The notes below the pieces were generated by a model. That model ran no database searches, was not told the origin of the DNA, and was given only the letters and a program-made list of their open reading frames with translations. Of a DNA stretch of 64,000 bases, positions 1 through 11,179 are shown piece by piece (the stretch's first letter is position 1; each line of letters begins with the position of its first letter). Position numbers and translations under genes: made by a program. Source of the stretch: Phytophthora hibernalis (taxonomy: Eukaryota; Oomycota; Peronosporomycetes; Peronosporales; Peronosporaceae); assembly GCA_012656075.1 (NCBI GenBank), contig JAAKBF010000224.1, forward strand, positions 1 to 64,000. The letters run 5' to 3'.

Positions 1-3000
1 TTCTATAGGAACAGCTGCGAAAACGACGGCTACAATGAGTGGACGGAGCACACAACCGACGTAGCTCTTCGTAGTCGAATGCACCTGGAAAAGCGTGTTG
101 TGACAGGTCGTGTTGAAACCCGGTTGTTCTGATTTGGGAGACCCATTCGTGAGACGTCTCGGTGAGCCAACGAGTTGGTAGTGGTGTGTGCGTGCAGGGG
201 ATAGCTCCCTGAGTTGCTCTTTGGCCATAACCATTGTGAAGCGATCATACTTCAACTCCATCGACGCCGCGTTCTTCAGCGTGTTCGAGTACTTCGGTTT
301 CGCGCTAAAGAAAAAGACCACTTCATCCATAATAAAGTGTCGATGGAAGCGACCAATCCCAAGACGCCATTCCGTTGGTTTGCGACGTGAGGCGCCGATA
401 CTAACAGACCCGATCTCGCCATGGCACGACTGTTCTTTAGCACAGCGGATCATGACGATCTCGCCATGGCGCGACAGTTCTTTAGCACAGCGGATCATGA
501 AGTGATGCTGCCACGCGCTTGGTGAACTTGGGCTGCTCAATAACCGGGACAAAGGGTTGGAGACGTGGGGATGGAGAGCATCTCCCTCTATAGGAACAGC
601 TGCGAAAACGACGGCTACAATGAGTGGACGGAGCACACAACCGACGTAGCTCTTCGTAGTCGAATGCACCTGGAAAAGCGTGTTGTGACAGGTCGTGTTG
701 AAACCCGGTTGTTCTGATTTGGGAGACCCATTCGTGAGACGTCTCGGTGAGCCAACGAGTTGGTAGTGGTGGTGTGTGCGTGCAGGGGATAGCTCCCTGA
801 GTTGCTCTTTGGCCATAACCATTGTGAAGCGATCATACTTCAACTCCATCGACGCCGCGTTCTTCAGCGTGTTCGAGTACTTCGGTTTCGCGCTAAAGAA
901 AAAGACCACTTCATCCATAATAAAGTGTCGATGGAAGCGACCAATCCCAAGACGCCATTCCATTGGTTTGCGACGTGAGGCGCCGATATTAACAGACCCG
1001 ATCTCGCCATGGCACGACTGTTCTTTAGCACAGCGGATCATGACGATCTCGCCATGGCGCGACAGTTCTTTAGCACAGCGGATCATGAAGTGATGCTGCC
1101 ACGCGCTCTTGGTGAACTTGGGCTGCTCAATAACCGGGACAAAGGGTTGGAGACGTGGGGATGGAGAGCATCTCCCTCTATAGGAACAGCTGCGAAAACG
1201 ACGGCTACAATGAGTGGACGGAGCACACAACCGACGTAGCTCTTCGTAGTCGAATGCACCTGGAAAAGCGTGTTGTGACAGGTCGTGTTGAAACCCGGTT
1301 GTTCTGATTTGGGAGACCCATTCGTGAGACGTCTCGGTGAGCCAACGAGTTGGTAGTGGTGGTGTGTGCGTGCAGGGGATAGCTCCCTGAGTTGCTCTTT
1401 GGCCATAACCATTGTGAAGCGATCATACTTCAACTCCATCGACGCCGCGTTCTTCAGCGTGTTCGAGTACTTCGGTTTCGCGCTAAAGAAAAAGACCACT
1501 TCATCCATAATAAAGTGTCGATGGAAGCGACCAATCCCAAGACGCCATTCCATTGGTTTGCGACGTGAGGCGCCGATACTAACAGACCCGATCTCGCCAT
1601 GGCACGACTGTTCTTTAGCACAGCGGATCATGACGATCTCGCCATGGCGCGACAGTTCTTTAGCACAGCGGATCATGAAGTGATGCTGCCACGCGCTCTT
1701 GGTGAACTTGGGCTGCTCAATAACCGGGACAAAGGGTTGGAGACGTGGGGATGGAGAGCATCTCCCTCTATAGGAACAGCTGCGAAAACGACGGCTACAA
1801 TGAGTGGACGGAGCACACAACCGACGTAGCTCTTCGTAGTCGAATGCACCTGGAAAAGCGTGTTGTGACAGGTCGTGTTGAAACCCGGTTGTTCTGATTT
1901 GGGAGACCCATTCGTGAGACGTCTCGGTGAGCCAACGAGTTGGTAGTGGTGGTGTGTGCGTGCAGGGGATAGCTCCCTGAGTTGCTCTTTGGCCATAACC
2001 ATTGTGAAGCGATCATACTTCAACTCCATCGACGCCGCGTTCTTCAGCGTGTTCGAGTACTTCGGTTTCGCGCTAAAGAAAAAGACCACTTCATCCATAA
2101 TAAAGTGTCGATGGAAGCGACCAATCCCAAGACGCCATTCCATTGGTTTGCGACGTGAGGCGCCGATACTAACAGACCCGATCTCGCCATGGCACGACTG
2201 TTCTTTAGCACAGCGGATCATGACGATCTCGCCATGGCGCGACAGTTCTTTAGCACAGCGGATCATGAAGTGATGCTGCCACGCGCTCTTGGTGAACTTG
2301 GGCTGCTCAATAACCGGGACAAAGGGTTGGAGACGTGGGGATGGAGAGCATCTCCCTCTATAGGAACAGCTGCGAAAACGACGGCTACAATGAGTGGACG
2401 GAGCACACAACCGACGTAGCTCTTCGTAGTCGAATGCACCTGGAAAAGCGTGTTGTGACAGGTCGTGTTGAAACCCGGTTGTTCTGATTTGGGAGACCCA
2501 TTCGTGAGACGTCTCGGTGAGCCAACGAGTTGGTAGTGGTGGTGTGTGCGTGCAGGGGATAGCTCCCTGAGTTGCTCTTTGGCCATAACCATTGTGAAGC
2601 GATCATACTTCAACTCCATCGACGCCGCGTTCTTCAGCGTGTTCGAGTACTTCGGTTTCGCGCTAAAGAAAAAGACCACTTCATCCATAATAAAGTGTCG
2701 ATGGAAGCGACCAATCCCAAGACGCCATTCCGTTGGTTTGCGACGTGAGGCGCCGATACTAACAGACCCGATCTCGCCATGGCGCGACTGTTCTTTAGCA
2801 CAGCGGATCATGACGATCTCGCCATGGCGCGACAGTTCTTTAGCACAGCGGATCATGAAGTGATGCTGCCACGCGCTCTTGGTGAACTTGGGCTGCTCAA
2901 TAACCGGGACAAAGGGTTGGAGACGTGGGGATGGAGAGCATCTCCTCTATAGGAACAGCTGCGAAAACGACGGCTACAATGAGTGGACGGAGCACACAAC

Positions 3001-3490
3001 CGACGTAGCTCTTCGTAGTCGAATGCACCTGGAAAAGCGTGTTGTGACAGGTCGTGTTGAAACCCGGTTGTTCTGATTTGGGAGACCCATTCGTGAGACG
3101 TCTCGGTGAGCCAACGAGTTGGTAGTGGTGGTGTGTGCGTGCAGGGGATAGCTCCCTGAGTTGCTCTTTGGCCATAACCATTGTGAAGCGATCATACTTC
3201 AACTCCATCGACGCCGCGTTCTTCAGCGTGTTCGAGTACTTCGGTTTCGCGCTAAAGAAAAAGACCACTTCATCCATAATAAAGTGTCGATGGAAGCGAC
3301 CAATCCCAAGACGCCATTCCATTGGTTTGCGACGTGAGGCGCCGATACTAACAGACCCGATCTCGCCATGGCACGACTGTTCTTTAGCACAGCGGATCAT
3401 GAAGTGATGCTGCCACGCGCTCTTGGTGAACTTGGGCTGCTCAATAACCGGGACAAAGGGTTGGAGACGTGGGGATGGAGAGCATCTCCC
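1..3490. repeat. Tandem array of ~590 bp units (six copies)
   Basis: Six head-to-tail copies are seen, with the landmark TCTATAGGAACAGCTGCGAA recurring near 1, 588, 1178, 1768, 2358 and 2946. Units are about 590 bp and differ by only a few substitutions or 1-3 bp indels; for example the first unit has one GGT fewer before TGTGTGCG and lacks a CT in ACGCGCTCTTGG. The unit near 2946-3490 is shorter (~545 bp) because it carries one rather than two copies of an internal 45 bp segment. The window begins inside the array, so its full length is unknown. Frames of up to 245 codons run antisense through it, but the unit length is not a multiple of three and I see no recognisable domain. No 5S rRNA or snRNA sequence was recognised. 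Confidence 0.95.
412..501. repeat. 45 bp internal direct duplication within the 590 bp unit
   Basis: The segments 412-456 and 457-501 both begin GATCTCGCCATGGC and end GCACAGCGGATCATGA, differing at about three positions. The doublet is present in most early units. It is single in the unit at 2946-3490 and in the tRNA-bearing units from 4986 onward, so it is a copy-number polymorphism inside the array. Confidence 0.9.
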
Positions 3491-4503
3491 TCTATAGGAA
3501 CAGCTGCGAAAACGACGGCTACAATGAGTGGACGGAGCACACAACCGACGTAGCTCTTCGTAGTCGAATGCACCTGGAAAAGCGTGTTGTGACAGGTCGT
3601 GTTGAAACCCGGTTGTTCTGATTTGGGAGACCCATTCGTGAGACGTCTCGGTGAGCCAACGAGTTGGTAGTGGTGGTGTGTGCGTGCAGGGGATAGCTCC
3701 CTGAGTTGCTCTTTGGCCATAACCATTGTGAAGCGATCATACTTCAACTCCATCGACGCCGCGTTCTTCAGCGTGTTCGAGTACTTCGGTGTCGCGCTAA
3801 AGAAAAAGACCACTTCATCCATAATAAAGTGTCGATGGAAGCGACCAATCCCAAGACGCCATTCCATTGGTTTGCGACGTGAGGCGCCGATACTAACAGA
3901 CCCGATCTCGCCATGGCACGACTGTTCTTTAGCACAGCGGATCATGACGATCTCGCCATGGCGCGACAGTTCTTTAGCACAGCGGGTCATGAAGTGATGC
4001 TGCCACGCGCTCTTGGTGAACTTGGGCTGCTCAATAACCGGGACAAAGGGTTGGAGGCGTGGGGATGGAGAGCATCTTTGGCAGCCTCAGCTCTGACTCT
4101 GACTAGATGCAGAGCTTCCGATGACCCCAGCTTGGATGCGTGTTAGTGGGAGATCTAAAGCCGCTGGAGCTTTGTCAGGAGGGCAGCGAGACACAAGTTA
4201 CCGCCCTGTTCTTATCGGTGCTACCCCTGCAGCCCAATTGTTTCTTGTATTTGTTACTACAGCGTATGAGCCTCTATCTAGTCATCAGGGCTAAGCGCGT
4301 TCTATGCGCGGTTCCAGTGTCAGATGCCAAACCGAATGACTTCATCATGCATGAATGTTGGAATATGGGAGCAAAGCGGGTGAAGGCAAAAGAATAAAGA
4401 ATAAAACCCTGAGCAGGCGCCATCGCGAGGCCACGCAACAAACAAACCGAAGAAGCGTAGCGAGGAGGTAGGTTCCTTCTCGCGAACGAGATGGAGTAGG
4501 CAT

Positions 4504-4584
4504 GTCAGCGGTGGGATTTGAACCCACGAGTGCGAACACAGTAGAACTTGAGTCTACCCCCTTAGACCGCTCGGGCACACTGAC
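4504..4584 (-). tRNA. tRNA-Leu (CAA), copy 1
   Basis: Read on the minus strand, this 81-nt sequence folds as a type II tRNA. The acceptor stem pairs GTCAGTG with CGCTGAC (one G-U). The D arm begins CCCGAGCGG. The anticodon stem GTAGA/TCTAC is perfect and encloses the loop CTCAAGT, giving anticodon CAA for leucine codon UUG. A long variable arm follows, and the T arm is GTGGG-TTCAAAT-CCCAC. There is no intron and no encoded CCA. No T-run lies immediately 3'; the first TTTT on this strand is about 100 nt downstream. Confidence 0.95.
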
Positions 4585-5957
4585 GATAAAAATTTCACTC
4601 CCACCACAAAACCAAACACACACATGACCACAATCCAAGCAACAAACGCCAACCAACCCACAAACCACGCCTACCACCGCAACCTCAACCGCACACACAC
4701 ACCGCTGCACAGCCTGTCACGGGACACGCACGAGAAAACAAACACACGTTGCTTGCACAGTCTGCTGTCACAATCCAGAGGAGCACACGTCTTCCGGCAC
4801 ACGCTAACTCCCCAGGGCGGTAGACACGACATCACAACTATGAACCAGATCACACACATCCAAGACCATTGTCGAGACTATCATCTTCTTTTGCCGGTCG
4901 GTCGACGGTACACATGAGCAGAAAACCGAACAGGGTCAGCAAACGTAGTGTGCACATCGATGCTGGATATCGATCGCCGCGACTCCCTCTATAGGAACAG
5001 CTGCGAAAACGACGGCTACAATGAGTGGACGGAGCACACAACCGACGTAGCTCTTCGTAGTCGAATGCACCTGGAAAAGCGTGTTGTGACAGGTCGTGTT
5101 GAAACCCGGTTGTTCTGATTTGGGAGACCCATTCGTGAGACGTCTCGGTGAGCCAACGAGTTGGTAGTGGTGGTGTGTGCGTGCAGGGGATAGCTCCCTG
5201 AGTTGCTCTTTGGCCATAACCATTGTGAAGCGATCATACTTCAACTCCATCGACGCCGCGTTCTTCAGCGTGTTCGAGTACTTCGGTGTCGCGCTAAAGA
5301 AAAAGACCACTTCATCCATAATAAAGTGTCGATGGAAGCGACCAATCCCAAGACGCCATTCCATTGGTTTGCGACGTGAGGCGCCGATACTAACAGACCC
5401 GATCTCGCCGTGGCGCGACAGTTCTTTAGCACAGCGGGTCATGAAGTGATGCTGCCACGCGCTCTTGGTGAACTTGGGCTGCTCAATAACCGGGACAAAG
5501 GGTTGGAGGCGTGGGGATGGAGAGCATCTTTGGCAGCCTCAGCTCTGACTCTGACTAGATGCAGAGCTTCCGATGACCCCAGCTTGGATGCGTGTTGGTG
5601 GGAGATCTAAAGCCGCTGGAGCTTTGTCAGGAGGGCAGCGAGACACAAGTTACCGCCCTGTTCTTATCGGTGCTACCCCTGCAGCCCAATTGTTTCTTGT
5701 ATTTGTTACTACAGCGTATGAGCCTCTCTATCTAGTCATCAGGGCTAAGCGCGTTCTATGCGCGGTTCCAGTGTCAGATGCCAAACCGAATGACTTCATC
5801 ATGCATGAATGTTGGAATATGGGAGCAAAGCGGGTGAAGGCAAAAGAATAAAGAATAAAACCCTGAGCAGGCGCCATCGCGAGGCCACGCAACAAACAAA
5901 CCGAAGAAGCGTAGCGAGGAGGTAGGTTCCTTCTCGCGAACGAGATGGAGTAGGCAT

Positions 5958-6038
5958 GTCAGCGGTGGGATTTGAACCCACGAGTGCGAACACAGTAGAA
6001 CTTGAGTCTACCCCCTTAGACCGCTCGGGCACACTGAC
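5958..6038 (-). tRNA. tRNA-Leu (CAA), copy 2
   Basis: Same 81-nt sequence as copy 1, in the second long unit, with identical acceptor, anticodon (CAA) and variable arm. Confidence 0.95.
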
Positions 6039-7413
6039 GATAAAAATTTCACTCCCACCACAAAACCAAACACACACATGACCACAATCCAAGCAACAAA
6101 CGCCAACCAACCCACAAACCACGCCTACCACCGCAACCTCAACCGCACACACACACCGCTGCACAGCCTGTCACGGGACACGCACGAGAAAACAAACACA
6201 CGTTGCTTGCACAGTCTGCTGTCACAATCCAGAGGAGCACACGTCTTCCGGCACACGCTAACTCCCCAGGGCGGTAGACACGACATCACAACTATGAACC
6301 AGATCACACACACATCCAAGACCATTGTCGAGACTATCATCTTCTTTTGCCGGTCGGTCGACGGTACACATGAGCAGAAAACCGAACAGGGTCAGCAAAC
6401 GTAGTGTGCACATCGATGCTGGATATCGATCGCCGCGACTCCCTCTATAGGAACAGCTGCGAAAACGACGGCTACAATGAGTGGACGGAGCACACAACCG
6501 ACGTAGCCCTTCGTAGTCGAATGCACCTGGAAAAGCGTGTTGTGACAGGTCGTGTTGAAACCCGGTTGTTCTGATTTGGGAGACCCATTCGTGAGACGTC
6601 TCGGTGAGCCAACGAGTTGGTAGTGGTGGTGTGTGCGTGCAGGGGATAGCTCCCTGAGTTGCTCTTTGGCCATAACCATTGTGAAGCGATCATACTTCAA
6701 CTCCATCGACGCCGCGTTCTTCAGCGTGTTCGAGTACTTCGGTGTCGCGCTAAAGAAAAAGACCACTTCATCCATAATAAAGTGTCGATGGAAGCGACCA
6801 ATCCCAAGACGCCATTCCATTGGTTTGCGACGTGAGGCGCCGATACTAACAGACCCGATCTCGCCGTGGCGCGACAGTTCTTTAGCACAGCGGGTCATGA
6901 AGTGATGCTGCCACGCGCTCTTGGTGAACTTGGGCTGCTCAATAACCGGGACAAAGGGTTGGAGGCGTGGGGATGGAGAGCATCTTTGGCAGCCTCAGCT
7001 CTGACTCTGACTAGATGCAGAGCTTCCGATGACCCCAGCTTGGATGCGTGTTAGTGGGAGATCTAAAGCCGCTGGAGCTTTGTCAGGAGGGCAGCGAGAC
7101 ACAAGTTACCGCCCTGTTCTTATCGGTGCTACCCCTGCAGCCCAATTGTTTCTTGTATTTGTTACTACAGCGTATGAGCCTCTCTATCTAGTCATCAGGG
7201 CTAAGCGCGTTCTATGCGCGGTTCCAGTGTCAGATGCCAAACCGAATGACTTCATCATGCATGAATGTTGGAATATGGGAGCAAAGCGGGTGAAGGCAAA
7301 AGAATAAAGAATAAAACCCTGAGCAGGCGCCATCGCGAGGCCACGCAACAAACAAACCGAAGAAGCGTAGCGAGGAGGTAGGTTCCTTCTCGCGAACGAG
7401 ATGGAGTAGGCAT

Positions 7414-7494
7414 GTCAGCGGTGGGATTTGAACCCACGAGTGCGAACACAGTAGAACTTGAGTCTACCCCCTTAGACCGCTCGGGCACACTGAC
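7414..7494 (-). tRNA. tRNA-Leu (CAA), copy 3
   Basis: Same 81-nt sequence as copy 1, in the third long unit. Flanking sequence is also essentially unchanged. Confidence 0.95.
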
Positions 7495-8868
7495 GATAAA
7501 AATTTCACTCCCACCACAAAACCAAACACACACATGACCACAATCCAAGCAACAAACGCCAACCAACCCACAAACCACGCCTACCACCGCAACCTCAACC
7601 GCACACACACACCGCTGCACAGCCTGTCACGGGACACGCACGAGAAAACAAACACACGTTGCTTGCACAGTCTGCTGTCACAATCCAGAGGAGCACACGT
7701 CTTCCGGCACACGCTAACTCCCCAGGGCGGTAGACACGACATCACAACTATGAACCAGATCACACACACATCCAAGACCATTGTCGAGACTATCATCTTC
7801 TTTTGCCGGTCGGTCGACGGTACACATGAGCAGAAAACCGAACAGGGTCAGCAAACGTAGTGTGCACATCGATGCTGGATATCGATCGCCGCGACTCCCT
7901 ATAGGAACAGCTGCGAAAACGACGGCTACAATGAGTGGACGGAGCACACAACCGACGTAGCCCTTCGTAGTCGAATGCACCGGGAAAAGCGTGTTGTGAC
8001 AGGTCGTGTTGAAACCCGGTTGTTCTGATTTGGGAGACCCATTCGTGAGACGTCTCGGTGAGCCAACGAGTTGGTAGTGGTGGTGTGTGCGTGCAGGGGA
8101 TAGCTCCCTGAGTTGCTCTTTGGCCATAACCATTGTGAAGCGATCATACTTCAACTCCATCGACGCCGCGTTCTTCAGCGTGTTCGAGTACTTCGGTTTC
8201 GCGCTAAAGAAAAAGACCACTTCATCCATAATAAAGTGTCGATGGAAGCGACCAATCCCAAGACGCCATTCCGTTGGTTTGCGACGTGAGGCGCCGATAC
8301 TAACAGACCCGATCTCGCCGTGGCGCGACAGTTCTTTAGCACAGCGGGTCATGAAGTGATGCTGCCACGCGCTCTTGGTGAACTTGGGCTGCTCAATAAC
8401 CGGGACAAAGGGTTGGAGGCGTGGGGATGGAGAGCATCTTTGGCAGCCTCAGCTCTGACTCTGACTAGATGCAGAGCTTCCGATGACCCCAGCTTGGATG
8501 CGTGTTGGTGGGAGATCTAAAGCCGCTGGAGCTTTGTCAGGAGGGCAGCGAGACACAAGTTACCGCCCTGTTCTTATCGGTGCTACCCCTGCAGCCCAAT
8601 TGTTTCTTGTATTTGTTACTACAGCGTATGAGCCTCTCTATCTAGTCATCAGGGCTAAGCGCGTTCTATGCGCGGTTCCAGTGTCAGATGCCAAACCGAA
8701 TGACTTCATCATGCATGAATGTTGGAATATGGGAGCAAAGCGGGTGAAGGCTAAAAGAATAAAGAATAAAACCCTGAGCAGGCGCCATCGCGAGGCCACG
8801 CAACAAACAAACCGAAGAAGCGTAGCGAGGAGGTAGGTTCCTTCTCGCGAACGAGATGGAGTAGGCAT

Positions 8869-8949
8869 GTCAGCGGTGGGATTTGAACCCACGAGTGCGA
8901 ACACAGTAGAACTTGAGTCTACCCCCTTAGACCGCTCGGGCACACTGAC
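8869..8949 (-). tRNA. tRNA-Leu (CAA), copy 4
   Basis: Same 81-nt sequence as copy 1, in the last complete long unit. It is the last tRNA copy on this side; the truncated units that follow lack it. Confidence 0.95.
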
Positions 8950-9352
8950 GATAAAAATTTCACTCCCACCACAAAACCAAACACACACATGACCACAATC
9001 CAAGCAACAAACGCCAACCAACCCACAAACCACGCCTACCACCGCAACCTCAACCGCACACACACACCGCTGCACAGCCTGTCACGGGACACGCACGAGA
9101 AAACAAACACACGTTGCTTGCACAGTCTGCTGTCACAATCCAGAGGAGCACACGTCTTCCGGCACACGCTAACTCCCCAGGGCGGTAGACACGACATCAC
9201 AACTATGAACCAGATCACACACACATCCAAGACCATTGTCGAGACTATCATCTTCTTTTGCCGGTCGGTCGACGGTACACATGAGCAGAAAACCGAACAG
9301 GGTCAGCAAACGTAGTGTGCACATCGATGCTGGATATCGATCGCCGCGACTC

Positions 9353-9960
9353 CCTCTATAGGAACAGCTGCGAAAACGACGGCTACAATGAGTGGACGGA
9401 GCACACAACCGACGTAGCCCTTCGTAGTCGAATGCACCGGGAAAAGCGTGTTGTGACAGGTCGTGTTGAAACCCGGTTGTTCTGATTTGGGAGACCCATT
9501 CGTGAGACGTCTCGGTGAGCCAACTTGAGTTGGTAGTGGTGGTGTGTGCGTGCAGGGGATAGCTCCCTGAGTTGCTCTTTGGCCATAACCATTGTGAAGC
9601 GATCATACTTCAACTCCATCGACGCCGCGTTCTTCAGCGTGTTCGAGTACTTCGGTTTCGCGCTAAAGAAAAAGACCACTTCATCCATAATAAAGTGTCG
9701 ATGGAAACGACCAATCCCAAGACGCCATTCCATTGGTTTGCGACGTGAGGCGCCGATACTAACAGACCCGATCTCGCTCTTTTGCCGGTCGGTCGACGGT
9801 ACACATGAGCAGAAAACCGAACAGGGTCAGCAAACGTAGTGTGCACATCGATGCTGGATATCGATCGCCGTGACTCCCTCTATAGGAACAGCTGCGAAAA
9901 CGACGGCTATAATGAGTGGACGGAGCACACAACCGACGTAGCCCTTCATAGTCGAATGTG
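9353..9960. repeat. Truncated and rearranged edge of the tandem array
   Basis: A 590-type segment runs from 9353 to about 9776, stops at GATCTCGC, and is joined directly to CTTTTGCCGGTCGGTCGACG, which belongs to the tail of a long unit. A last partial 590-type segment starts near 9878 and breaks off at about 9956. It is followed by a diverged match to the AAAGCCGCTGGAGC part of the long unit (9961-10020). Both junctions look like internal deletions at the array boundary. Confidence 0.85.
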
Positions 9961-10139
9961 TAAAGCTGCTGGAGCTTTGTCGTTAGGAGGGCAACGAGAC
10001 ACAAGTTTGTGACCTATTTTGATTACCGCTACTCTCCGGAGGCTCAGTTTCATTGATTGCTATTGCGTGTGAGTTTCAAGGCGTTAAAAGAAGCGCTTAA
10101 TCTCTGATGACAACAACAAAGGGCTGGATCAACCTACTT

Positions 10140-11100
10140 TCAGGCGTGTGGATAAATTTTGTAAGGCACCCTCGCTAAGTTGTCAACTGTCGCTTTTGGG
10201 AGTTTGCTCACATACGCTATTCGCTGACGATGCAAATCATTGTCAAACAGCTCAAACACGTACTGGAGCAAGGTCAGCAAGAGCTGCGGTGCGTTGGATC
10301 AATCGTCACCGATAACGCAGGGCAATGTGCATGCATTTGTCGAATATTAGCAATTCTCTGGCCACGCATAGTTTTATGATTTGTTTCACCCACAATAACC
10401 TTGTCAAGGCTGTAATGCGATCATCGTTTTAAGAAACTGTGGCAGCTCGAGCGGCAACGCCAGTCAAAGTTGCGAACATTTTTCTAGTAAATGTCTGCCA
10501 CGAACACGCCAATGACGAAGAAATGACACAGAAAAAGACTTGGTACTACCAATACTGAGTGAAACGAGATGGAACTCGATGCAAGGCTGTTTTGCATCTA
10601 TGTTGCGCGTACAGTCAGCATTGCAAATGTGACTTGTTGTGATACACTGGTGGCTTGCATCGAATCTCGTTTGTCACAGTGCAAGCAACCGTTGTTTATG
10701 CTAGATTTTGCGTTATATTATTTGTACGCCGAAAACACGAGGAAAGGCCCCCATACTGCGGTGTATGGGGTTGGTGCGCCGTGCAAGACTACTACTGTTG
10801 GGTGTTCACTAATATCGGACAGATACGGCGCGATATGATAGCTTGGATAAAAGAGCGTTTTAAGCGAACGAAGCCCAGTGAGTTCATTGGCTATACCTGG
10901 GAATACTGAGAGAGTGTTGCAGTCGAACAACCACAGAGTTGCTCCCGAAACTCGCAATGAGAGTGCTCACAATTCCTATAAATATTGCCACGTGTGAGCG
11001 ACGTTTTACTGACCTCGGATCAATTCACACGCCAAAGCGCAATCAAATGGACGCATTGAAAGAGGTTGATTTTCGGATCATCGCGCAGCATGTCCGCTAC
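10140..11100 (+). mobile_element. hAT-superfamily transposase relic
   Basis: No open frame spans this region, but conceptual translation recovers hAT landmarks. At 10310-10430 the frame reads VTDNAGQC followed by LWPRIV and a degraded histidine-rich stretch, as in the hAT catalytic core. At 10955-11080 an uninterrupted stretch reads MRVLTIPINIATCERRF, then GSIHTPKRNQM, which matches the C-terminal hAT dimerisation domain. Stops and frameshifts occur throughout, and no terminal inverted repeats or target duplication were found. It is a dead copy; the limits given are approximate. Confidence 0.75.
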
Positions 11101-11179
11101 CGTGGTTGAGACATCAGATCCCAGAAAAAACTCATCATATCCCCAAAAGAGATACAGATACAACATTATGCAGAAAACT

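Larger units (their letters stand above)
3491..9352. repeat. Four ~1,455 bp higher-order units, each with a tRNA-Leu
   Basis: From about 3491 the 590-type segment is followed by ~870 bp not found in the earlier units, beginning at TTGGCAGCCTCAGCTCTGAC (4079, 5530, 6986, 8441). This extra segment contains the tRNA-Leu and ends with ATCGATCGCCGCGACTCCC just before the next 590-type segment. Units start near 3491, 4986, 6443 and 7897. The four tRNA genes are spaced 1,454, 1,456 and 1,455 bp apart. Copies are almost identical, which implies recent amplification or concerted evolution. Confidence 0.95.

Noticed and set aside
4345..4710. 121-codon minus-strand frame and its repeats at 5799, 7255 and 8638
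   Set aside because: It includes VPERSKGVDSSS and ALVGSNPT, the translation of the tRNA-Leu itself, a well-known false protein.
1..9960. CRISPR or 5S rDNA array
   Set aside because: Units are 590-1,455 bp without short-spacer structure, and no 5S rRNA sequence is visible in the unit.
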